Shown here: positions 12,088 to 20,912 of the stretch, piece after piece
How positions within the stretch are numbered: position 1 is the first letter of the stretch
Layout of the letters: each line of letters begins with the position of its first letter
Source of the DNA: Canariomyces notabilis
Lineage: Eukaryota > Ascomycota > Sordariomycetes > Sordariales > Chaetomiaceae
Assembly (NCBI RefSeq): GCF_033297395.1
Contig: NW_027041824.1
Span: forward strand, 810,211 to 874,210
DNA: 64,000 nucleotides
Direction: 5' to 3'
Program-made: the position numbers and the translations under genes
The notes under the pieces: generated by a model
Seen by the model: only the letters and a program-made list of their open reading frames with translations
Database searches by the model: none
What the model was told of the DNA's origin: nothing

Positions 12088-12701
12088 CCATGAAGAAAAG
12101 AAACCCCTCGTGCTGGTAACAATGGGCTCCGACTCGGACCTGCCCGTGCTCAAGCCCGGGCTGGACGTGCTGCGCCAGTTCGGGGTGCCCTACGCGCTCG
12201 ACATCACCTCGGCGCACCGCACGCCCAAGCGCATGATGCGTGTCGCCGACGAGGCTGCCGGCCGAGGCATCAAGGTCATCATTGCCGCGGCGGGCGGCGC
12301 CGCCCATTTACCTGGCATGCTCTCGTCCGAGACCCCGCTGCCCGTGATTGGTGTCCCTGTGAAAGCGACACACCTGGACGGGGTGGATAGTTTGTTGAGT
12401 ATCGTTCAGATGCCCGTGAGTAATCTCCCTACGGAATGAATTGTCTTGTGAAATGTGGATTGTGCTGATCTGTTTTGTTTGTCTGCAGAGGGGAGTGCCG
12501 ACCGCTACGGTGGGCATCAACAACTCGACGAATGCCGCGCTGCTGGCTGTGAGGATCCTGGGGTCTTTTGTCCCAGAGTACCAGGAGAAGATGAGGAAAT
12601 ATCAGCTGGAGATGGAGGAGCAGGTCATTGTTAAGGGGGATAAGCTGCGCCAGGAAGGGGATGTGGCATACCTTGCGGGTATGGCTAGCAAAGGGAAATA
12701 G
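10713..12701 (+). CDS. Phosphoribosylaminoimidazole carboxylase Ade2 (PurK-PurE fusion)
   Basis: Ade2 carries out the carboxylation of aminoimidazole ribonucleotide in purine synthesis in the cytosol. Three exons, 10713-11565, 11619-12415 and 12489-12701, give 620 aa. The N-terminal part is an ATP-grasp PurK-like domain that begins VIGLLGGGQLGRML and contains the FPFMLKARKGSYDGRGN ATP-grasp segment and NEVAPRPHNSGHYTIEA. The C-terminal part is a PurE-like mutase domain (VTMGSDSDLPVL, SAHRTPKRM, AAGGAAHLPGMLS). The linker between them carries ten CAA codons (polyglutamine) and then HHEEKK. An in-frame ATG at 10671 would add 14 residues. I chose 10713 because the conserved fold starts just after it. 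The fusion is normal for fungi. Loss of this gene in fungi usually gives red or pink pigmented colonies. Confidence 0.96.
12056..12085 (+). repeat. (CAA)10 trinucleotide repeat in ade2
   Basis: Ten perfect CAA codons encode polyglutamine at the PurK-PurE junction. The tract falls between the two domains, where length change should be tolerated. Confidence 0.95.
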
Positions 12702-12795
12702 GGGCCAGATACCTTAACCACGCTTGATAAAAATTACAGGTTCACACCATGTAGTATTTGGTCCGTGGCGCTCTGTCGTGTTTCTGTCATGTATG

Positions 12796-12804
12796 TACTC
12801 CGTA
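12796..12804. repeat. TACTCCGTA (reverse of TACGGAGTA)
   Basis: An exact copy in reverse orientation, in the ade2 3' flank. Confidence 0.8.
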
Positions 12805-13176
12805 CCCGACCGGTTAGGACATATCCAGCCTTGAGATGGGGGAGTTGTAGTGGAATGGTGTGATAGTAGCATGGTGCGATTCCTCTGCGGTGGCGGAAAG
12901 CCAGAGCCTAGATCCGTATAGATATAGTACCATTAACCACCAGTCAAGGTCTGGGTTGCTCTCTGTTGCTGGGGAGTGACGTTTGGGGGGGCGAGGATGG
13001 TAGAAACATGCTAAGGCATATATAGAGTAAGGACTCGTACGGGAATCAGGAAGCACATGCCTGAAAGTCGTTGCTTCGTAAGGGAGTATTAGTATCGGCC
13101 ACGGCATTGCAAGACAGCATTGGCGCAAGTTGATCCGTACCTAGGGGTGACTTTGACAGATTGTGTCGTACAAGTA

Positions 13177-13187
13177 TGTACAGTACA
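13177..13187. repeat. TGTACAGTACA (reverse of TGTACTGTACA)
   Basis: An exact 11-mer of the second intergenic motif family, in the region between ade2 and the cysteine-module gene. Confidence 0.8.
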
Positions 13188-13974
13188 GCCCGAATAAGTT
13201 TGGTCGAGTAGATGGAGGATGTAAGGTGGAATCTGCCGGCAGTGCACACATTGAAACTCAACTTACAGTACTATACTACAGATTGTGCCACAAAGAGGAT
13301 GAAGGAGTAACAGTGACAGCGCAAAGCTCGGCTGACTTTTTACAGCCACAAGACTTCCATTGACTAGCAAGTGAGTTCAGTTCTCGGAATATCCACCGAT
13401 AGGCAACTGCACCGGACGGGAAGGAGCCTTTTACTAAGTCAAGCCTTTCCAGAAATGGATAGGGCAGGGAGAAACAGTGGCCGCAGGGTGTCTGGTCGAG
13501 AGCATACTATATAGTACATATGATGATAACCATCTTCGGTATATAACAGAGCGTGTTGTTAATTAGATGTCACCGTGGACGGAACGGATAACCTCGGCTT
13601 TCGTATCATCCACACTTGATGAGCTAACCTTGCCTCAGGGCCGCTAGAATAGCAGTTAATGGACGAATGTACGAATGGCGGTCAGTCTTCACGGTTGTGC
13701 CAGCACATGCTGTATCTACAGCACCCTAGATCGTATTTTCGATCTGCTAAAGACGGAGAAACGCCCCCCTGGAGCAACATAAGACGTAGCAGCCCCTTAT
13801 GAGCTGGATCGGCCAATAGCTCATGTGTACTTGCCCCTGCCCCTTTTCAGCAGTCTCCTTTTTGAACTTCCAAAGAAAAACTGTTCCCAGGCCTACCCCT
13901 ACTTCATGAGCTTGGAGCATTCACTCCTTTTAGAGAATCAGATTTCCCCTCCCAACTTCCCTATGGGAAGTACC

Positions 13975-14710
13975 TCACTGAGGCAGCGTCAAGATCGGAG
14001 GGCCCCGTACGGAGGTAACCACTCGAGTGGTGATTGTGGTCTTGGTCACTGTCTTGGAGCACGGCGGCGCCGTGAAAGTCGGCCATGGGCGGCAGTCGGG
14101 GAAGCAGCTAATGGCAGTCAAGCAATCAATTTAACACAACTCACCCCAAGGGTTGATAAGGCTTCAGGGGCAAGGCAGCAACATACCCTCCATACCACTG
14201 ACCACACTCGTTGATGCCGTCCAAGCAGACAGTCTGCGCAGCGGTACAGCTGCTGGTTCCAGTCGCCTTGCCGGTGGTGGCCGGCGGCAGCTGCGTTACC
14301 TTGGTTGTGATGACTGGTTTCGTGCTGGTGGGGGTAGGCTTCGTGCTGGAAGATTTCTTGGTGGACGTGGGCTTCTTGCTTGAAGTTTTCTTGGTCGAAG
14401 TGGGCTTCTTCGTGCTCGTCCTTTTCGTTGTCGCCGGGATGGTGCTTGGGCAGGGAGGCGGTTGTGGTTTAGAAGCGGTTTTGCAGACGTCGTAGCACCT
14501 GCCACTATCTCAGCAAATGTTGCTTACAGTTTCTGGCTTACTATGTCCCAATTACCCTCCATATCTAACACCGCAAGTGTTGATTGCATCAATGCAGATC
14601 GTCTGCGGTTGGCATGTGGAAGCCCCGTCAGCGACTGGGGCGGCAGCGCCTAGGCCTCCGAGGAGCACCATGATGGCCGAAAATAGGGGCAGGGCTGTTG
14701 TTGGCTGCAT
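13975..14710 (-). CDS. Secreted protein with two copies of a six-cysteine module
   Basis: Three exons on the minus strand, 14556-14710, 14187-14498 and 13975-14107, give 199 aa. An N-terminal hydrophobic stretch (about residues 6-24, ending GAAAPVADG) looks like a signal peptide. Two modules follow, each with spacing C-x(5,6)-C-x6-C-x6-C-x3-C-x10-C. The cores are CIDAINTCGVRYGGCYDVC and CLDGINECGQWYGGCFPDC. Between them lies a Thr/Ser/Lys-rich linker with repeated TSTKK units, probably O-glycosylated. Both introns (14499-14555 and 14108-14186) cut the same GGC-type codon of the YGG|C motif in phase 2, so the exon boundary was duplicated with the module. I do not recognise a named domain. Possible roles are cell-wall or effector-like secreted protein, but function is unknown. 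Confidence 0.78.
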
Positions 14711-16546
14711 TGTGGATGGCAAGGGATGACAGAGACTGAGAAGAACGGATAGACCCCAGGAAAGGAAGATGAGATGACCAGACTTGAAAAAGATCGTGCT
14801 TTTGTCCAGCGATGGCGAGCGAACCAGATATATAGTACGGAGCGGAGGGTATAAGTCTGTTGAAAGTTGCTCGCAACATAACAGCAACATAACTGAATGC
14901 AGTTAGACACGTACAACAACCTCCTCGTATTCTGTACACCTTGCTTGGGCCACTACAAAGCCCATGTGCTAGCTTTACTAGCGTCCGATTTGGAGTCCAT
15001 GCCCATTCAGTCTCTGGGACGCATCTCGTATCCAATTCATCCGCGCCAACCTCGAATGGAAGCCAAGGCGGATGGTTGAACCGAAGGATCGCAGAAAGAG
15101 GCAATTGAGAACAGATATACGGCTGGGTCCGGTCCTGTCGCCAGCTGCAGGGACCCGAAGGTTGAGGTAGGGTTGCGTGCTCAGGACGGGAAAGTAGGTA
15201 AATAATAGGCTAAGATCCCTAAACCCGCGGATTGTCGGGACTGGTAAGGAGGGAGAGAGGCTACTAGCCTGCGGGATGTCGCTGGATGGGCAGATCTGGG
15301 GAATGAAATTCTCCGCCACCCAAGACAGGCGCCAGTACGACACTGGTTCGCCGTCGACCGTGCGATCAGGGCCCTACCTGTCTCATGGTGCGTCTGTGGA
15401 AAGCAGTGGTGAGAACTCCCGGTGGCTTGAGCTTGGCATCACTGCAACCCAAACTCCGGATAGACTCAACACGGAGGAAATGTTGCGCTCGAGGGCGGCT
15501 CCATTCGGAGGAGCAAACAAGACAAAATGATATGTCCAAGGATCGCGTTGATTGACTGCAGACGCGCGGCTGTCAAGTCCGTTGTTGAAAAGGAAGGACG
15601 CAACGGGTAGAAGAGGTCGAAGCTGGTGGAATGGTGGTCTCTTAATGATCGGGGATTGATGTAACCCAGGGGGAAACATACACACCGAGTCGGTCCCTAT
15701 ACCAATGTGGTCTCGAATACTTCTAGAACCGACGAAAGCCACACTGCCGCTGTGTAAGAGTGGAGGAAGGTAGATGCGGCAACCGCAACCTGCCGGTACT
15801 TCATGGCCACTGCACTGTTGGCCAACAGTAATGAATGATATCAAGTACCTGGTCAGCCAGCACTTGCGAGACCTGACCTCATAGTGTAAGTTCGCCGCTG
15901 CGCGTGTCTCTGAGCTTGGCTGCTTGCTGGTAAATGAAGCGATAGAGCCATGAACCAGGTGTCTGGAGGAGAGACATTCTTCGGCTGCTAAAAATAATCC
16001 TCTGCAAAAAAATCCTTTTGTTAAATTAATTTGAAGGGCCCGAGTGGGATGCTGCAAGTTGTCGAGATCGTCGGTTGTAATAACTGATAGCGGAAGAATT
16101 CAACGTCGCTGCTGTGTTGCAAGACAATTTGGGTTGATTGCGGCAAAGGGGCGAAAGGGCAATATAAGTCGGCATACCGAGCAAGCACAGCACATGTGTG
16201 TGTGACGTTGAAGGTGGGGTGCGCCCGCCAGGAACTGTCAGGAGATCGGAGAGGAAGGAGCAATTGATGGATGGAAGGATGAAAGAGAACTCTGTCGGAT
16301 GTGAAGAGGTTTGCAAGGACATGTGATGATATAGAGAGAGAGGCGAGAATTGAAGAGACAACAAACCATAAAAGGGTCCCTTCTCCTTCCAGGAACAGAA
16401 TAACCAGTCTTGCTAAACACCACTCTCAATCGGCACTCAGATCTTCAGAGTTCAGACCTCACCAGCCGAAAACAACCGGTTCTCACCTGCTCGTTCTGAA
16501 CTTGCAACCCAATCCCAAAACATCAACCACCCAGAGCATCAGCACC
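14711..16546. other. Divergent upstream region of two secreted-protein genes
   Basis: About 1.8 kb separates the divergent starts of the cysteine-module gene and the small secreted protein. Open frames here (the longest is 224 codons on the minus strand, 15383-16057) show no recognisable domain and I do not accept them. It presumably holds both promoters. Confidence 0.5.
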
Positions 16547-17254
16547 ATGAAGTTCCAGGCCCTTGCCCTCGCCCTTTTCGCCTCCACAGGCCTCGCAGCT
16601 CCTGTCGCCGAGGACAGCAAGCCAGCTGTTTACAGCCTGCGTCTCTCCTCGTAAGACCTCCCTCTCCCTCCCAAACCTCAACCCTCCACAAGCTAACCCC
16701 ACCCCCCCCACACCAACCTCAGCCGCGTCAAGTCCCTCGACGGCGCGTACCTGACCGCCAACGGAACTCTCCTTGGCGTGTCCTCATCTCCCTCGGCCAA
16801 GCCGGCGCTGTTCACGCCCGTGGTGGACGGCAAGACAGGCCTGGCCGAGCTGCGCACGTACCCGCAGGGGGACGGGGCGCTGGCGCTCGTGGGGCGCAAC
16901 GGGCTCCTGGAGCTGGCCAGCCTCGAGGACCCGGCCAGCGTCAACGTGCCCGACGGCATGACGATCGACTGGACCTCGTTCAAGCTCGAGGAGGAAGCCG
17001 GCGCCGCCGCGCCGCTCGAGTACGTCAAGGGTGAGGGCGCCTGGGTCGCGTTCCCTAGGGGGAATAACAAGGGCGAGTGGAGCGTCAAGTGGAAGGATGG
17101 TAAGTCGTTTTTTTTCTCTGTCGGTATTCTTTGTTGTGGAGGGTCGTCGCTTGAAGTTCCGAGGTGCTGAGCTGATACTGGTGTTGTAGCCGCGGCTCTG
17201 ACCATTGCCACCTACATGCCTGTCAAGGTTGTCTATGAGCCGGCCAGGGCATGA
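16547..17254 (+). CDS. Small secreted protein, unrecognised family
   Basis: Three exons, 16547-16650, 16723-17099 and 17190-17254, give 181 aa. The first about 18 residues (MKFQALALALFASTGLAA) are a textbook signal peptide. The mature part has no cysteine, starts PVAEDSKPAVYSLRLSS and is rich in Gly, Ala, Leu and Glu. It repeatedly alternates hydrophobic and Gly residues, for example SLDGAYLTANGTLLGV and GNGLLEL-like turns, which suggests a small beta-rich extracellular fold. The end is KVVYEPARA. The first intron donor follows CTCTCCTC and the phases agree at both junctions. It may be a wall-associated or effector-like protein, but nothing in the sequence identifies a role. Its divergent neighbour is also a secreted protein. 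Confidence 0.75.
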
Positions 17255-17768
17255 TCGATGGTAGACGGTAGTGCGGGATAAAATGGGGTTGGTGTTATGG
17301 TTTATTCATGCCGGAGGATTTCGTCTGCGGTTTGCCCCTGTGCCTGGACGTGCCTGGGTGGCTGTCAACTCGTCGAAAAGTAGAATTATCATGGTTTTTT
17401 TGGCGTCAAACCTGGTTCCCATTGTTTCCTTATCCAAGCCCCAAATACCCTCAGTTCGGTCGTTGTCATGATGGTATAGCGAATAGAATATGATTGAAGG
17501 ACCCTGGTTTCTACCTGAGCCTCTGACGGGATCCCAGACACCGCTCAAGTCACCGATCTCGAATGAAGTGGCCAAACAAAGCCAAAACGCAAGCCATCCT
17601 ATTGCTGTTACTGTGACAAAGTAAACTCCAACCATGCAGGAGACCAGGGTAAGGTTACATATCTACCAAAGTCCGAATATCAGGACTAACACCGCCCAAT
17701 CGCCCTTTTTGCCGTCCACGCCACCCTCCTAGTCATTCCCAACTCTACAGCCATCTCACCCCCCCAAA
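17255..17768. other. Convergent 3' region before sdh2
   Basis: These 514 bases separate the stop codons of the secreted-protein gene and sdh2. No gene was recognised. Confidence 0.6.
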
Positions 17769-18772
17769 TTAGAATGCCATCTCCTTCTTGATTTGTGCAA
17801 TAGCGAGACCAGGGTTGAGGCCCTTGGGGCATGTCCGAGTGCAGTTCAGGATGGTGTGGCAGCGGTACAGGCTCATGGAGTTATTGAGGGCGTCCCTGCG
17901 CTCGGCCGTCTTCTCATCACGAGAGTCGGCCAGCCACCGGTAAGACTGGAGAAGGATGGCAGGACCGAGGTACTCTTCCGAGTTCCACCAGTATGACGGG
18001 CACGAGGTCGAGCAGCAAGCGCACAGAATGCATTCATAAAGGCCATCAAGCTTCCTCCGATCCGCCTTGCTCTGCCTATACTCCTTGCCCTGTACCATCT
18101 GTCAGCTAGCCGAGCCATTTGCACGCGTCCGGCAAGGAAACTCACATCAGGAGCGGGCGTCTCTCTTTGCAGGTAAGGCTTGATCGACTTGTACTGCTTG
18201 TAGAACTGTGTAAGATCGGGCACCAGGTCTTTGACGACGTAGGTGTGTGGAAGAGGGTAGATCTTCATCTCAGCCTTGTCCTCGGCGGGGATACGGCCTA
18301 GTTCGCACAATGTCAGTCCCATGTTCTGCTCTATGACACTCGGCCCCTTCGAGGGTAAGAACATACAAAGGCAGGCGAGCGTGTTGGTGCCATTGATGTT
18401 CATGGCACAGCTACCACAAATGCCCTCTCTGCAACTCCGGCGGAAAGTAAGGGTAGGGTCGAGCTCATTCTTGATGCGAATAAGGGCATCGAGGACCATA
18501 GGCCCGGTCTTGTTCAGGTCGAGGGTGTAGCTCTGCATGCGCGGCTTTTCGGTCGTTGTGTCAGGGTTCCAGCGGTAGACCTGGAAAGTCTTGAGGTTCG
18601 GCTGCTTCTCAGCGCCCGTCTGGCTACCCGCGGCCGTTGAGCTGTGCGTAGCGCCATCGGCGAGCTGGGCCATGCCGCGGACGGCGACTGGTGAGGCGGC
18701 GGCGATGCGCAGGGCCGGCCTGGACACGGCAGCGCCGAGCAATAGTGATGAGGAAGAGCGGAGAGCTGCCAT
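17769..18772 (-). CDS. Succinate dehydrogenase iron-sulfur subunit (complex II)
   Basis: Sdh2/SdhB carries electrons from the flavin of Sdh1 to ubiquinone in the mitochondrial inner membrane. Three exons on the minus strand, 18367-18772, 18146-18297 and 17769-18089, give 292 aa. The first about 33 residues are Arg, Ser and Ala-rich with no acidic residue, a mitochondrial presequence. The [2Fe-2S] ligands are Cys114, Cys119, Cys122 and Cys134 in SCREGICGSC...LAC. The ligands for the [4Fe-4S] and [3Fe-4S] clusters lie in CILCACCSTSCP and CTRTCPKG. For the last exon I use the acceptor TACAG|GGC, giving APDGKEY as in relatives. An AG nine bases earlier would insert Met-Val-Gln in frame. The frame stays open upstream to 19141, but that part looks random. 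This subunit contributes to the target site of SDHI fungicides. Confidence 0.97.
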
Positions 18773-19388
18773 GATTGCGGCGTGGGGAATTGATGCGCTT
18801 GCGCTGGCGACGTTGAAGTTGCTGTCGTGGGCAGAAACCTGAATGCAAGTACGAAAAGGGCTCGGAAAGGCAAGAACGCTGCTGGTGGCGCTGGATTGCA
18901 GTGGATCCGTGATCCTCACATTCGGTTCCCCGGAACACCTCGGCAAATTCTGGCCAATCACTGCGCTGGGAATTCCAATGCCGCGCTGTTGCGCGCTGCC
19001 GTGCAAGCCCGAGCCGGCCCACAAAAGCAGCGTGGAGTTCGCCCCGTCCACAACGTCACAAGTTGAAAAGTCCGTCTGAACATTGCTAGGTCTGTGAATG
19101 GCGTCAGTCGTTGAATCTAGCAGCTTGCTACTGTATGGCATCTCTTATTAGTAGCCTTCAACGCACTAAAGTTCAATATCAGAGCGCCTAGCTAGCAGCA
19201 ATTGCACCCTGATTGTTCTGTACTGTACTGTACATACCACATACCACACGAGACCTCTTACTCACTTTGAGTTGCTAAAATGCTAGTCTCATCGGCCCGT
19301 GTCACGCCCCCGCTAGGTAAAGCAGTGATACCGGCTGCTCTCATCTGCATCGCCAGTATCACCGTCTCCATCTCATGCTAATATAGCT
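18773..19388. other. Region between sdh2 start and sfr1 end
   Basis: About 0.6 kb that should contain the sdh2 promoter. One TGTACTGTACA copy lies at 19224-19234 within a short TACTG repeat. No gene was recognised. Confidence 0.6.
19224..19234. repeat. TGTACTGTACA in a TACTG repeat
   Basis: An exact 11-mer inside TACTGTACTGTACATA, upstream of sdh2. Confidence 0.8.
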
Positions 19389-20505
19389 TCAATCCCTCCA
19401 CTTGTCCTCAACAGGATCATAGCCCAGCACATCTGGGTCAATGTTCAGACTCCTGAGCATCATGAGCATCGTAAAGCCCTGTGAAATAAAGTCAGCCATG
19501 TCACTTGTCTAATATCCCATCTCATATCAAACTCACCACTTCCCCGTTCTCTTCTTCCTCCACCTCTTCTTCTTCCTGTGAGCCCCCCACTTCCCCATTC
19601 TCATCCCAACCCTCCTCTACCTTCTCATCACCGTTCCCAATGCCTCCCCGTCCAATCCCAACCTCATCCGCATCCCCAAACCCCCCACCCAGCACCTGCC
19701 GCCGCCTGCTCTCCCTCCACGCCTGCCCTCCGCCCATCTGTTCCACCCTCCCTTTGATAAGCCCGAATAACTCCTCCGCCGCGAGCCTGCTTGCCCCCTT
19801 CCATTTTTCTACCAGCTCCCTCAGCTCCCCATCAATCTCGCGTTTATTACTCCACTTGCCCCCACGAAGACCATTCGCCTGCGAATGAGAAGAAGACGAA
19901 GAAGAAGAAGCAGACGCCCTCTTCTCAATCCGCGCCGCTTGCCGCACAATCTCAAGTTGCTTCTGCATCGCAACGGTGTGCGCCTCAATTTCCCGCTGTG
20001 AGGCGTTAATCCGCTGGAGGAGGTCGCCGCCGCCGCCGTGGCCTCCGTTTTCGCCGGGTGGTTTGGTGCTACTGCTACTACTGCTTCTTGCGCCAAGGGG
20101 GTTGTCTACCCTTAGACCTGGAAGCTTGGGCGGGGCGGGTGTGTTTGCATTCCTACCAGGCGTAGTAGTAGTACCGTCACCTCCCACCTCGCTCGCAGCG
20201 CTAGCCCCCTTGACAACCGGGGACGAGGACAGGGACAAGGGCGATGCCGCCGCCGCCGCCGCCGCCGCTCCAACAGCAGAAATGGCAGTGCTCCTTGCGG
20301 GTGCGGGTGTAGCTGGGGTGCGCGGGGCAGTAGTAGTAGTAGTAGGAGAAGCAGTTTCGAAACCGGGAGTAGAAGGAGAGGTTCTAGATGAGTTTTGTTG
20401 CTGCCGGCTTATTAGCGGCGATCGGAATGGTTTCCGGAGCGTGGCGTTGGCGGCTTCAACGCGTCGGCGTTTGGCTGCTGGGCCGCCGGGGGTTTGAAAA
20501 GACAT
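19389..20505 (-). CDS. Swi5-dependent recombination factor (Sfr1/Mei5-like)
   Basis: Sfr1/Mei5 pairs with Swi5/Sae3 and helps load Rad51 and Dmc1 on single-stranded DNA in the nucleus. Two exons on the minus strand, 19537-20505 and 19389-19478, give 352 aa. The N-terminus carries AAKRRRVEA (a likely nuclear signal) and the family's short motif KPFRSPL at residues 25-31. The middle is low-complexity, with a run of Ala encoded by GCC/GCG repeats and Ser/Thr-Pro stretches. The conserved C-terminal part includes ELVEKWKGASRLAAEELF and then, only after the 58-nt intron 19479-19536, GFTMLMMLRSLNIDPDVLGY. Without that small last exon the protein would lose a conserved end. An acidic Glu-rich insert precedes it. 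The frame is open 44 codons upstream of the chosen Met, but MSFQTPGGP is the natural start. Confidence 0.85.
20245..20270. repeat. GCC-type trinucleotide run in sfr1
   Basis: A near-perfect (GCC)n/(GGC)n tract encodes consecutive alanines in the disordered middle of the Sfr1-like protein. Confidence 0.8.
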
Positions 20506-20912
20506 TTTGGAGATGGCGCATCTTGGGAGGCTGCAATCCCTTGTATAAACGCATAAGTACCCTTTTTTTGGAGTTGAAGGTCGCTTGGGGTTTGCAGAGT
20601 TGAGGAACACATGCTTGCAACTCAAAAAGGAAGTCACTCCACAGATTGATTTGGGTGATTGGCAGGGGCGGCACAGCCAGGAAACAACAGCATCTCTGTG
20701 ATTGCGACAGCATCAATGTTCGCTGCGTCAAAGCATTGTCATTCTCCTCCGAGACTTCATATCGTTACATGCACATGAGGCACAGTTTGGTGCCTATGCG
20801 TTCCTTAATGATCTAACCCACGATAATTCATCGACCAAGACGCCGCTCGATGCCATATGTACATGCACTCTTTCATGAAAAACGACGCTATCACACCGTG
20901 TCTTTTTTCCTT
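20506..20912. other. Region between sfr1 start and hrd3 end
   Basis: These 407 bases hold the sfr1 upstream region and the hrd3 3' end. No gene was recognised. Confidence 0.6.

Larger units (their letters stand above)
12702..13974. other. Intergenic region downstream of ade2
   Basis: About 1.3 kb lies between the convergent ends of ade2 and the cysteine-module gene. I see no gene. It contains one TACTCCGTA (12796-12804) and one TGTACAGTACA (13177-13187). Confidence 0.6.

Noticed and set aside
15383..16057. 224-codon minus-strand open frame in the divergent promoter region
   Set aside because: It shows no domain, no signal peptide and unremarkable composition, and it sits between two clear promoters. 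I take it as chance.
18773..19141. In-frame N-terminal extension of sdh2
   Set aside because: The extension looks random, while the Met at 18772 starts a proper mitochondrial presequence.
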